Source: Chrysogorgia sp. JL179-B06
Taxonomy: Eukaryota > Cnidaria > Anthozoa > Scleralcyonacea > Chrysogorgiidae
Reading direction: 5' to 3'
Assembly: GCA_035772405.1 (NCBI GenBank)
Contig: JAYKKM010000506.1
Coordinates: forward strand, 1,502,501-1,566,500
Length of the DNA: 64,000 bases
Part shown: piece after piece, positions 21,000 through 34,100 of the stretch
Position numbering within the stretch: position 1 is the first letter of the stretch
Layout: each line of letters starts with the position of its first letter
Notes under the pieces: model-generated
What the model was told of the DNA's origin: nothing
The model's database searches: none
Seen by the model: only the letters and a program-made list of their open reading frames with translations
Translations under genes and position numbers: made by a program

Positions 21000-21470
21000 G
21001 GTAAATACAACAAATACAACAAAAACAATTCCACGTTAGTCTCAGTGTTAAAGGCGATACATTCAGCCGAGTCCCAGTCAATATCGTGTTCATTGTTTGT
21101 ACGTGGTGTTCAGCTATGTGATTAATCCTGTCCCCGTTTCTATAGTAGCTCGTTTGTGTTCAGCTAGTCTGATTTTTAGGTTTCTGCCGGTTTCACCAAT
21201 ATCCAATAAACGTCAGCATTTGATCTTGTAAACTGTTTCGTGAGGCTGTTCTTTGTCTTTCGCGTTAGTGAGTATATGTCGCAAAGTAGTCATAGGTTTA
21301 TGGGCTACACGTACAATTGTAAGGTCGTAAAATACGTGCAATAGTTTCTGATGCACCTTTAATGTATGTAATAGTACTGTTGCTGTTGTTACGGTTGTAC
21401 TGCTGTCGGTCTCGTTGGTCTCGTTGATATTTTAGTTGTTCCGTTCAATAAAGTTAGTATTGTCTGTTCA
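21000..21470 (-). mobile_element. Penelope-like element remnant, GIY-YIG region
   Basis: The minus strand reads QPHETVYKIKC, then DIGETGRNLKIRLAEHKRAT. This is the YIGETGR...RL.EHK signature of the GIY-YIG endonuclease of Penelope-like retroelements, with stops. The same sequence recurs at 44685-44782. Confidence 0.75.
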
Positions 21471-21786
21471 ATAAAGTTAGTATAATCCTGTGAGAAACGA
21501 TCCCTCGATCAAATGATCATCAAATGACATCACTCTCTGCAGGTAATTCTATAACAGTTTCTCTATTGATTTCGTTTCTCTAGTTGTAGTGGAGAGATCG
21601 GGGATCTGTTCTGTTATGTAGCATCTTGTGAGCTGGATAGTCGTATGGCGTTGTCGACCGATGGATTCCAATGGATCAAACCTCTGCCTTGCGGAAGACA
21701 TTGAATCGTATGTTTGCTGTGATATTAGAACTGTTTTCCTTTTGGTACGATTGGTAATTATAGTATTTGATTTAAATTGCAGTTAA

Positions 21787-22278
21787 AGGACATTGGCAAA
21801 AAAAAAGTACCTTTTCGATCAAAGTACGTAACTTAAATAGCCGGAATATAGTAGTTTGAGGTTGTAAAATCATTGTCCGCCATCTTGGATGTTTTCGATA
21901 TTCGTGTGACGTCACAACTGGGGTAAAGCGAAATTTTTATCTAGCCATCCTCATGTCTTTATAAGTTTGAAACTCGATTTTTGTAAATGTCTTCCTTATT
22001 CAATTTAATCATACCATTTTGAAAAGCATTCCGTGGAAACTCAGCTACCTATAGAGTAGTTTTATCATGTTTACCCCGGGTGAGACGTCACCATCTTCCC
22101 AGTTAATTAGTCAAAGTATTACAACAAGATGGCGGATGACAGGATTGTCTTTGGTCAAAATTACTGCTGTTGTTTTGTACAAGAGTAGTTTTGTTCACTT
22201 GGATTACCTTCATAAGCCTAGTGTTTGTTAATCAGAAAGTCAAACATTTGAAATTGTGATTTATGTTGCCAATGTCCT
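21787..22278. mobile_element. TTAA-flanked MITE (AGGACATTGGC family)
   Basis: Ends AGGACATTGGCAA and TTGCCAATGTCCT. TTAA at 21783-21786 and 22279-22282, the latter shared with the next element. Confidence 0.88.
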
Positions 22279-22282
22279 TTAA

Positions 22283-22788
22283 AGTGCCCCTGTGATCAAA
22301 TTTTTCGTATCCCGAATTTTTACATATTTGTAAAGAGCATGGTGTTCTTACATAACTTGCCAAATTTCAAGCAATTTCGAGCATGGGAAGTCGCCTTTTC
22401 AGACTGTTTTTATACGAGATTATACTGCCGCCATTACTGGAACATGTTCCGGACGCTTAGGTTGTGATTAGAGGAAGTGACGTCAAAGACTCAACACGTG
22501 GCTAGTTGTGTAGTGAATATAAAGCTACGTGGGGAAAACTTTCTATTGTAATGTGTTGAGTCTCTGACGTCACAATCACATACTCTGCTGTGGAATCGCA
22601 GGCTCGTCTGGAACAAGTTTTGAGCAATGGCGGACAAAATTTGGGCGACTTTGGAGGTTAAATTTCTTGTGATAGAATGTTTGTTGTTCATTTTTTTGGC
22701 AAATGCTAACATTTATATTAACCTTAAATGGTGTTCTGTAACAAAAAATGCCAGGAAACGTAATGTGATATTTCGTCGCAGGGGAACT
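22283..22788. mobile_element. TTAA-flanked MITE (AGTGCCCCTGTGATC family)
   Basis: Ends AGTGCCCC and GGGGAACT, with TTAA on both sides. Its partner in the segmental duplicate is at 1-431. Confidence 0.8.
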
Positions 22789-22845
22789 TTAATGTTCATT
22801 AAACGCTTGGCCAAATTGTTGTCGTTGCCGTCGTCGTTGTAGTAC

Positions 22846-23120
22846 TATTTAAAACACGAGCAGCAGTGTTTTAGCAGATATAAAACATGAGTGTTTTATA
22901 TCTGATAAAACACGTGATGCGAGTGTTTTGAATGGCTTCAAAAACTGTGAATGAGAAACATGGATTTTAAATAGAAAATAAAATCTCTAGGGAATAGCAA
23001 CTTGGTTGTCCTCTACCAAAAATTTGAATATGAATTTTAAATGCCGAGGCGTGGTAATGCCGAAGCCTACATTCTCGGCAGCGTTTGTCTTTGATATGCC
23101 TCCAAAGCGAAGATTTCGAT
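22846..23120. repeat. Dispersed GTGTTTTATC hairpin repeat, copy 1
   Basis: GAGCAGCAGTGTTTT...TGATAAAACACG palindromic head. Relatives at about 41585-41805 and 61593-61860. Confidence 0.65.
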
Positions 23121-23420
23121 AACCAAAAAACGAAGAGCAAGAAAAGCGTGTGAGTACTATTTTAGGACCTCCAAGGAATATAACAGAGGGGGCGAACAGT
23201 GATTTGAAAGAAGAATGTAAGGATTTAATAGACTTCAGTTTGGCTGATTTTAGATTTGACGTTCCCGACGAAATGTTGAGTAATTTCCCGATGCGTGCGA
23301 GTGAAGGTGAGAGGGTATCAAATGTTAACACGAACATGTCGAGTTCTGTGTTCAATAATTGTACTTTCAATTTTGCTGAAAAGTGATTCTTGTAAAGAGC
23401 TAGATCGTGGTAGTTCTTAA

Positions 23421-23944
23421 AGGGAAATGAAAATTAAGTTTATCTTATTTGAAAGAACTTTTAAAATGATATATGAAGACCTTTTACAGATTTTCCATAT
23501 CGTTCTTGGTTCTGTAAATATTTCACTTCTTTTTAACAAAGAACATTGAACATTCCGCAATCTTGGATATGCATAACCATCCTTGGATATGCGTGACGTC
23601 ACAACCAGGGTAGATATGTTTTTTATATCAGCAATTATCGAGTCATTATAGATGCTAAATCGTAGTTGTTTTTGGGTGTTGTATACTTTTAAGTGAACTG
23701 GCAATCTATTTGAACGCATTCCACTGATATTTGGGCAATTACTTACAACTTTTAGAATGTTTACCCTGGTTTTGACGTCACTTAATTAGATCTAATTATA
23801 AAACAAGATGGCGGATTGCAGATATTTTTGTGAACAGATATTTTAAAAATTAAGGAAGTTACGGGGAAATTTTAAAAGGTCTTCATATATTATTTTAAAT
23901 GTTCTTTCAAATGAGACAAAGAAAATTTTTATTGCCATTTCCCT
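23421..23944. mobile_element. TTAA-flanked MITE (AGGGAAATG family)
   Basis: Long inverted ends (AGGGAAATGAAAATTAAG / complement with mismatches); TTAA at 23417-23420 and 23945-23948. Confidence 0.88.
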
Positions 23945-24002
23945 TTAAGTGCGAGAATTATCATTATGTGTTGAAACTATAATTATGTTAATTTCAAATA
24001 CG

Positions 24003-24110
24003 ATCTTTATACAAAAAATCTTTATATAAAAATCTTTATATAAAAATCTTTATATAAAAATCTTTATATAAAAATCTTTATATAAAAATCTTTATATAAA
24101 AATCTTTATC
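24003..24110. repeat. Short tandem repeat AATCTTTATATAAA
   Basis: About seven units of the 14-bp motif. Confidence 0.9.
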
Positions 24111-24279
24111 TAATTTAAATAACAAAAGTCTATTGTGTGCAGAAGCATGACCAAGTGTGCTTTGGCTAGTATAAAGACACATGCACGTGACTGAATTCGT
24201 GCGCAAGATTGGGTTATTGGTTTATGAATTATTATTATTTTATTAATTATTTTATTATTATTTTATTAATTATTTTGAA

Positions 24280-24514
24280 GCCTGTGTACAGCCTGAATAT
24301 ACACCTGTAACTACTCAGATCTGAGTAGTAGATTTTGATTGTTCAAATCACAACCCTTGACTTATTCCAGTTACAATTGGTTCTCTGGGAATTCTTGTGA
24401 GATCAAATAATCCAATCAAATAAACAATTATGAATCACTCAGATCTGAGTAGCTCAGTGGGGGGTCGACAAGCTATCGACTGAATTACAGGTGTATATTC
24501 AGGTTGTACACAGG
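24280..24514. mobile_element. MITE with 31-bp inverted ends
   Basis: Left GCCTGTGTACAGCCTGAATA and right complement ending at 24514, with an internal palindrome CTCAGATCTGAG. No clear target duplication. Confidence 0.8.
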
Positions 24515-24617
24515 CTATCGTCGTTGCTGCTGCTGTTAAAATTGCACTGCTCCCAGCCAACAGATTTGTGAAATGTTGTCAAGAATACGATTAAGAATAG
24601 ACTAGATTAGCTTGTTT

Positions 24618-24623
24618 TTTAAT
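24618..24623 (-). promoter_or_regulatory. Candidate polyadenylation signal of HAP2-B
   Basis: ATTAAA variant about 95 bp downstream of the HAP2-B stop codon. No AATAAA was found closer. Confidence 0.4.
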
Positions 24624-24715
24624 CCGACAAACCAACTAAATTACACTCACTGAGATGTCGCTTCTCTAAAAACAAACTTTACGAACTGAATGCTAAGCAT
24701 CGTACATCTCTCATT

Positions 24716-25145
24716 CTACTCATTCGTATCGCTGTCTTCTTCATTCTTAATAGACTCTGCTTTGTCACTGTCTTCGCTAACTTGGTCTTCGTAGTTTACG
24801 CGCTCTCTTCCTTGACCATAACCATCGTCGACGTAGCTATCGCTGTCTTCTTCATTCTTAATACACTCTGCTTTGTCGCTGTCTTCGCTAACTTTGTCTT
24901 CACAGTTTATGCCTTCTCTTCCTTGACCATAACCATCGTCGACGTAGCTACCACTGTCTTCATCTCCAGAAGACTCCTCTTTAATATCCTTACACAACGC
25001 TACGTGTTCCTTTATCCGACGGTAAATGGCGCTTAACGTAAATTTCGCAACTTCGTACACCAGCAAAAACGGCAGAATGAAGAAGAAGAAAAACTCGAAT
25101 AGAAATTTAGTTATTGTCATCGTTTCACGGATATCATCATCTTCC
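24716..25145 (-). CDS. HAP2: HAP2-B exon 13, second hydrophobic segment and acidic tail
   Basis: Acceptor ...TTTAAAG|GGAAG keeps phase and avoids the in-frame TGA that the next AG would create. Encodes EDDDIRETMTITKF, the segment FLFEFFFFFILPFLLVYEV, and a tail with SYVDDGYGQGRE and VSEDSDKAE repeated twice. Ends DTNE. Confidence 0.88.
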
Positions 25146-28100
25146 CTTTAAAATTATAAAAAAAACCGTTATATAGGGCCAAGGTGGAATTTAGAGTGAA
25201 CTTCTCAAAGAAAACTGAGGGACTGTTCACGTGAATCCTGATTCAGTTTCATTCTGGATTGAACGTGAATTCAAATCGCGTTTACATAGGAATTCTATCC
25301 CAGGACCGAAAATCGCGCGAAATCTGAAATCTAACCTAACATTATAGCGGGTATGTTTCTTTCAACGATTTCTGCGCTTGTATATTCCAACATGTGATAA
25401 TCACTGATAATTTTGTGAAGAATAAACATAAAGAAAAAGGGGAAAGCATTATTAGCAACGATAATAGCTGCGGTCGCAAGTAAACAAGCATTTAATTCAC
25501 CTTTAATTTATAACGTCGTCGACAAAGAGCTATTTATATTGAACAATATGACGTCGGCGCAATTCCTGTCTCTAGCTGCAAATTGTCGTCTATAAATGTT
25601 AAAAGCACGCATGTGTTGTTCGTTTCAGTCTTCTACGTCGTATTTTTCATTCCGGAATGAAATCTCGCACCGCCTTTACATGACACCGGAATGAAATTTC
25701 AATGAAACTCAATCCGGAATGAGAACCGGAATGAATTCAATCTGGATTAAGCTGCATCTCATTCCGGATTCATGTAAACACCTAAAGGGATTTTAACAGA
25801 ACCGGTATGAGTTCAATCTGGAATGAAACTCAATCCGAATTCATTTAAACAGCCCCTGATACAGCCAAGCAATTAGAATACTAAGGGAGGAACCGAATAT
25901 TTCCCCCAAATTTCCGAGCCCCCCGTAGGAGCCAGCGATCTACAGCTGCCCCCAACACTTTTCTCACACCTTGCAACGGCTCTAATTTTTCAAGAAACTT
26001 CAACTCACGTCACATTCGTTCCCTCGACGTCGGATTCACCCGTCTCACTGTCGCTCTCTCTTCGTATGACGACAACGGCCGGGCGTGGTTTGTTCTCAGG
26101 CTTTGTCGATACCACGGCTTTCTTCACGATGAAAGCGAAAACTCCTGTTGGGACTAACTGGCAGATCAACCTCCCCACGCATAAAACGATTAAGATACCG
26201 ATGATCCCGAAAAGCATTGGGAGATAAGACAGCATACCCATAAGCTGGCCCAAGATACTCCCGATCGAGCTGAAAGCGTCGCCAATTGTAGTGAACAAGT
26301 CGCCTATTTTTTCGCTTAGGAAATCGTCGAAGCCGTTGTGGGTGAGTTGGTTTTCGTCCTCGAAAACCTCCTCTGATTGGTTGGCACAAGCATAGTTCTG
26401 GTCTGTGCACTAAAAGTTCAACAGAAAGAATAGAAAGTTAATTGGTGCCAGAGAGAGACAGCATATACTAGTCTTGGGTTGCTATGGCTAATGTCGGGTC
26501 CAGTATTTAAAAGGACCTTAGCCTGCGTGGCGGCGTTAGGGGGGAGGGGGAAAGCGGAAAGGCGAAGTGGGGAGGGGGAACGCCTGCTTTTTGGATTTCC
26601 GCCCACATGAAGAACTGTTAAAAACAACCAATCAGCGACTAGCGGGCTAATGATTAAAACATTTCACTTCGGGCCGAATCGTGAAATACCCATGTCTGAA
26701 ACTCCGTAAAAAGCTTGACTGCATCTGGTGAAAACAAGATTTATTTTGAAAATTTATTCAAGCAATCGTGCAGTGGAAGCACAGAGTTGATTCTGGCTGA
26801 GACTTGTGAATCAATCGGCTTTGCATTACTACGCAGTGAAACTTTCTCCGAGCGGGTTTGTAGGTCTTGCGGCAGAAAACATAATAAATGCTTTTGAACT
26901 TTATAGTTATTAAATTATGCGAAAGAAGACAGCAATGTTCCACCAACCGAAACATAAATAACCCTGATAGAATGAAGCGAACACCGTAACTCCAGAATGG
27001 GATTTCTTCATATGCAAAACAACGTAGAAACCATCACTTATATACGTCTAGCCGTAAGTCTCTTTATTCTGAAACGTCGAAGGAATTGTAACCCTAACCC
27101 CCGACCGTATTTTCAATTACCTTAATATACCCATTTTTACCCCTGCATATATGCACACATAAAACTTGCCCCCTAAACGTGCCCCCTAACTTGGTAATGT
27201 CGACTGCGCGTCAAAATGACGTGTTCTGCGTCGGGATAAAACTTATTTCAATTCATAACATCAGGCTAAAACCACAATAGACATTTGCATTTCTATTTAT
27301 ACACTTGCAAATTCGTTATACTGAATTTCGCAGCCTGATGTTATGAATTGAAATAAGTTTTATCCCGATGCAGAACGCGTCATTTTGATGCGCAGTCGAC
27401 ATTATACGATCTCGCTTATTCGACCTTAGTGCGAAATCTAAAATGGAGACAAACAAAAGACGTCTAGACATAGTACATCTGGCTTGGACGACTAAATAAT
27501 TCGTCAAAGACAGATTTAACCAAAAGTTGGTTTAGACGTATCTCGCGTTAAAGTCGAATTTGATTGCTCGGAGCCTCGGATTGAATTCGGGGTGTTTTCC
27601 AAAAGAACTCAAATTTTGAAACCCTTTTGGAAGGCATACTCGTTCATATTAATGCGATTAATGACACTCGCAACCGTTGCTATTAATTATCCCTATGTCA
27701 ACGTTATAGTCGGTAGAAATCAACTCACCCAACAACCACACCCAAGAATGCATATGCATGTGCCTGTTGTGTTGATAGTAAGCACACTTGTGTCTACTTG
27801 AGTTCGTCTAGCATCATAGAGTACCACTAAAGGGAATTGATATATAGTTATTGAGGTAGTGATATTGTGATTTGGATATTGTGATTGAGATATAGTGATA
27901 TTGTGATCTTGAAATAGTTGTTGCAGCAATGCCAGGGTCAGCGCTATTGTCTGTAGCAGTGGTTTTTGTTTCTGTACAATGTGCTTGCGTAAAATGTTCT
28001 TATTCATGCTAATTAGATTTGTGCTTGTGGTGCTTGTACTTGTGTTGTGCTTGTGTCATGTGTTTGTATACTTGTACTTGCTGCTTTTGTTTCTCAGCTG

Positions 28101-31100
28101 TGTATATTTGCCTCTGTGTTGTGTCTGCGGTGCAGTACTTGTAATGTGCAGTGGTTAAGCTATTTAGTGACCTAAATGGCAGTTACTGTTGATGCACAGC
28201 ATTGTTGTCTGCAGCAGTGGGTTTTCGTTTGTGCATGTATAATATGCTTACGTAAAATGTTCTTATGCTTAGATTTGTGCTTGTGTTTGTGGCAGTGCTT
28301 GTACTTATGTTTGTGCTTGTGTTTGTACTTATGTTTGTGTGCTTGTGCCTGTGTTTGTGCTTGTGTCTGTGCTTGTGTTTGTGCTTGTGTCTGTACTTAT
28401 ATGTTTGTGCTTGCATTGTGTTTGTACTTATGTTTGTGCTTGTGTTTGTGCTTATATTTGTACTTGTGTCTGTGGTTGTGTCTGTGTCTGTGTCTGTACT
28501 TGTGTTTGTGCGTATGTCTGTGTCTATACTTGTGCTTGTGTTTGTGCTTGTGTCTGTGTCTGTACTTGTGTCTGTGTCTGTACTTGTGTCTGTGTCTGTA
28601 CTTGTGTCTGTGTCTGTACTTGTGTCTGTACTTGTGTTTGTGCTTGTGTGTTTGTGCTTGTGTCTGTACTTGTGTTTGTGTCTGTACTTGTGTTTGTGCT
28701 TGTGCTTGCTATTCAGTCACTAAAATAGCAGTTACTGCTCATTCACATTACCATTGCAAAAAAACGATCCTCCTGATTCTTCATAAGCCTCCAATCTGAA
28801 CTCGAATTCGTGATTCGTCTGAGGATTAATGGATGCCGTCTTCTCTCCTTCTGTCTTAATACCAGTCGAGCAACCCTCTAGTATGACCTAAGACGTTAAT
28901 ATTAGTCATGTTCAAGAAATATTGTTGTAGTTGGAAAAACTAATTGTCTTCTTTGGAAGAGCATTCTAGCTATTGTTTGTGGTTATATGCGCCTAACAAA
29001 CCTTCAGATGAAAAGGAATGTATCTACAAGTTGGACAACAACGTAATTTTTCAATCTTAACAAATAAGTATATCATATAATTTTTCTCGTGCAATTAAGG
29101 ATTTCCACTACTTAGAGAAATCTCCGACTTGACATTAATCTACAAATCTAGAAAGGGTCTCATCTCTACCGACGTTAACAATTATTTAAGCACTTTTGAA
29201 AAAAACAAATGATCCTAACAACTTTAATTTAACAAGACGCCCGCTAGGCGTTAACTTGGGCCACTTAATCACTGGACAAATTAGGGAGATATGGCGTGGA
29301 TTTGGGCGGGGGGTATGGGTATGCAATGGCGAAAGCTTACCTCGGCTTTGCAGCCCGAGGAATGAGGAAGAAAAATCAGGCGTCTACACGCAGGCTACCC
29401 CCCCCCCCCCCCCCCCAATGCAGAACGCCTGACACGCAGACGAAATTTAATGTAAACACTAAACACGGGCAATGCTATTTTTTCTAATATCTGTTCGATT
29501 GAAGGTCTTCGTGTGTCAAAATTTATATAACAACAACGGAAAGGTATACGAAACATATCTGTTACGAAATTACATCGGTTTAACGAACATAAAAGCATTA
29601 AATCATCGGGTAAACAACGAATAGATCTTGAAGCCATGTCCTTTGATTTTTAGAGGCGAGTCTCGCTTTAATCGCTAATACGCATTTTCTTATATAACAT
29701 CTGATCTTCACATTTTAAGTAGACAGCGTTCGATTCGCCAAATTCAAGTGATCATTTCGATATAGAATTGATGTAAATCGGATAAAAACACAACATTTCA
29801 TGATTAATATTACGGAGTTTCACGGGATAAATGTCAACACAGCATAATAATATTTCCCTGTCCTTCGGCTGTCCATTCTGTCTTCATGATTGATCTCTCA
29901 TCTGTGTTTCTTTCACCTTGGAGAGAATCTTTGCAATGGTTTGCAGGTTTACAGGTCTCGGTAAACTTTCCAACTGCGATTCATTGTCAATAAAACGAAA
30001 GTCCGAAATCGCTTTGCCTTGCAACGACTATCTCTGTTATGTTGACGTTTCGTCCACGGTTCTCTCTTTAATCTCTCATCTGTGTTTCTCTCAGTCATCC
30101 AGTTATCTTGGAGAGAATCTTTGCATTAATTTGCGGGTTTACAGGTCTCGTAAATGCTTTTCAGACTGCGATTCATTGACAATAAAACGGGCCGAAATCG
30201 CTTTAATTCGCTATTTATACGCCCACGCAATAATTACATTCTCTCGACGTAAAAAACATGAACATGACGAACACAGAAATCAAGCTGGATTTAAGACTTG
30301 TGCTCACCACAGGTGGCCCAAGTAATTATAAAACATAAACAGGACTACTTCCGGAAATCGTTTTTTATCAGGTCAGCTGAACTGTGGAACACTCTCCCAT
30401 CTAGTCTCAAATCCTACAATTCTCTCGCTCTATTTAAGTCTAGTCTCCACAAAATTTACTCTATCAAACTACCTGCCTATAGCCCCCCTGGCTATGTCCA
30501 ATAAGTCCCAAATCGAATTTTATCCACCATTAAGGGGTCAGGTGTCAATTGGGACGTAAGTCCTTTCTCCTGTCACGCCTTAATCGTTGTATTTGTATGT
30601 ACTTTTTGTATTAATAGTAGCTTGTAAATATATTGTGACAAATTCATTAAACTTAAACTTACTTGTGATATTTGAAAATTGTACCAAAGTGAACTCGATT
30701 AACGGCACGTGCAATTTTGGCACAATTTTCAAATATCACTCGTAATTAACACGCGAGTAAATCACATATGATTACCTATACTTATTAATTAATTAATACC
30801 ATGATTGCCTCGGTTTGTTTTGTTCTCACCGGGCGATCTAATCTCTAAAGCCCGGTCACTGATCTCGAAAGAAGACTGGATCAGCAACCATTGTTCAGAA
30901 AATGAAGCCGGAAGTCCGCCATTACTAAGCGACCAACTGAGGATCCTATGAGGTTTTTTGTTGGATTATGTGCTCATACCATCGACAAAATAAAATAATT
31001 TTACTATAAAGAGGACCAGAAGACATTTTTCAAATTACACTGTACTGGGTAAAACAATTCCTGGCCTACCTACAGATTTACTGCGACTTTGGTCCCTTAG

Positions 31101-34100
31101 TAATGGCCGCCGTTGGTTCTAATTATCCAGTGAGAGAAGCCTAATTATGAGACGTCAAATTAGGTTCAAGATTTTATGCATTTAATGTTAACAAAGAAAC
31201 TATATTGGCCAGACACTAAACCTACTGTATTCCGCGAACGTCACAGTTTGATTTGCTTGCAAACTCGGAGCTTCTAATGATCTCTCGTCAATTTACATTA
31301 TGCAAATATGCAAGCTTCAAAATCAGCTCATCAGATACAATAGAAAGCTCAATCCAGTCCTATTTTTGAGATCAGTGATTTATACTTATTCCATGATTGA
31401 AAGGTTTTGAACAAAAGCCTTTTGTTTTGGAACTTTTTTGTTGGTGCATGAGTGATTTGTAATAGCGGAGTGTGTTAATGCTATTTGTAGAACCGAAACT
31501 CAGACAAACAAACCAAAATTGAATCTCAAGGGATTCCTAAATAGCAATTTTCTATTGTTGGGAATGCAAGATAAACAAGAATAAATTATAGACTCAGACA
31601 AACATAGCTCATGATTTAGTTGTTGTAAAGAAAGTTGACACGAAGGCCAGCTACTGAAATTAATCCTACATAAAGTGAAAGGTGGTGAACTGCCAAGATT
31701 TTTAGTAACGAAATACTGACGTTTCGAGCGGAGCCGTTCATCAGAGTAAGACCTATATGTTGGCATGCTTGGGGATTGGAATGCTCGCTTTTTGAATAGA
31801 CAAATTTCATCAGGTTGACTGACAAGGATTCTACTAAATGATCAAGCAGAATACAGAGGTAAAAGTTCGTATGTTGTGAAGTCGTTTATTACAACTTGTT
31901 AAAACCGTCGCTTTAAAGAGGTGTGTTATCACAGCTTTTATTTCTCGACGATTCACGAAATGTATTGTTTGTTAACACGTGTAAGGTGTAAGGGCGAACG
32001 CTGGCATCTCCGTTGTCTACCGGACACACAATGGACACAGACTACGTCATAGACACATCAAGGTTATTTTCTCAAGATTCAGAAGCTTTACAAGAACAAA
32101 AACCCTACCCATAACCCAAATAAAAACTCTAGTCCTAACCCTGAAATAAAGGAATACTAACCCTACTTTTAAACTAAATATTTCAATGATGTAATATTCT
32201 GGGTCTGGTACACGAAGTAAGAGCCCGAACGCTGGGGTTTTCTCCGCTGGTTTCGTCAAGTGCGACAAGAAGTAAAGAAACGAGGTGTTGTATAATTTGA
32301 ATTATTTTCTAGGTGTCAAGAGTGAGTGTCAACAGTCGTGTTTGTGTTTATCTTTCCGTACGATAACAAAGTGTTTTGAAGTGCTTCGTTGCCAACTTGA
32401 CGTTGTAAATACTCTGGAAATTCACCGAGTCTTATCAGAAAATCTCATAGAGGCTTTCTTATTCATCCACAATCCAAATACGTCGATTCTGAACCTGATT
32501 TTTTTCGTTTGAACTTCGTCACTTGGTGTCTGTCAAGCAGGGCCGTCGCTAGAGGGGCGGTGTGGGGGGGGGGGGGGTGCGACACCATTCTTCCTCGAGT
32601 CGGCAAATTTGAGTCTATACTATATATATTATACATATATAAATTGCAAACATTATTGTGCAATTTGTCGAATCTCCTAATCACTCGGCAAAATTACACC
32701 TTGCACACCCCCCCCCCCCCCCATCAAGGGAGGCCTAGCGACGGCCCTGCTGTCAAGGAGAAAACGTTGAATTTTGTGAAAAATGCAAAACGCCCTGGAA
32801 GCGAGGCTTCTCGGTGGTTACCGTTGCTAGGGCCCGATTCACGATATTTTATTGCGTGAAAATTGTCTGACATATAACATTGAACAAACGTGAATCGGGC
32901 CCTAGCAACGGTAACCACCGAAAAGCCTCGCTTTCAGGGACTTTTGCAATCGATCTAATATATCTTCTTTCAATTAAAAGACAAAATGAATAATTTCTAT
33001 CAAGGATTGACAAGATATTTACGGATGAGTTCACCAAGGGAATTTCGTGCAAATGGCCGACAGAGCGTGCAATGCGTCACGGTTGACACTCACTCTAATT
33101 TTAGTGCACTAGAAATACGAATCCGCAATAATACCCATCGCTCGCCTTTTCTACCCCAGCGTCTGTCGATAAGAAATCCCAAAAGACCGGTTCGTCGTAC
33201 GTAGATTTTGAACGTTATCTCGGCCAATATTTACTCGATTTCAATTCTGAAAACAGATTTGGAATTACCGAGTTTAAATACATAACACACATACCTGTTA
33301 TATTCCGAGAACGTACATATCCTTCGTAAAAATCTCTTTGTCGTTTCTTCAGATCACAAGTGGCAAATATTGTCCGATTCAAACGGATCACCCAAAACGA
33401 CTTTTTACTTCCTTATATAAGGAGTACGGCTTATATATATAAATATATATACAAACTACATGTATCTAAAATCCCAATACAGAGGACTATAAAAAACCTA
33501 AAGCTGTATTTATTATTGAATAGATCGTTTAGTATCCTTGTCATCTTCTACATCGCACAGATCAAATCGAAGGTGTAACATCCCCCCGGGCAAGGGTCCA
33601 GTGCTTCCACTTGCAAGGATTTTTCCCTGCCACAAGGAAATATTGGTCTTTGCAAGGAAAATGCAAGGAATAAATTTCACAAGGAAATTGCAAGGAAATA
33701 TACAGATTTTGAAGGAAATTGCAAGGATTTTCTGTGATTTTCAAAATTTCTTCTATATAATATCTAAAATTCTAAAAGCGGTAAAAAATAGCAATAAATT
33801 AACGTTATTTGAAGTGGGCAAAATGAATTCATGCATGGTAGAGTGCAGACACGCAAAATTCGTCTTTTTTTGCGGCAAGCAAATACCGGTAAAATTTTAC
33901 GACCATGTCCATGAGACCATGCGGCGCCGGCTGTTTTACGTCGGCTGTACGCCTGATAGGTACTTATAGTACGTATTCCATATAAGGTCATAACGGACGG
34001 GACTGGGAAGAGCAAATACGTTGCCCTAACGAGCATATACGTTGCCCTGACGAGCAAATACATTGCCCTCGTACCAGCCTCCAAGATAATTGGATTGTAA

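Noticed and set aside
28176..28799. Cys/Leu-rich frame of 207 codons
   Set aside because: Translation of a TGTGTCTGTACT minisatellite within HAP2-B intron 10.
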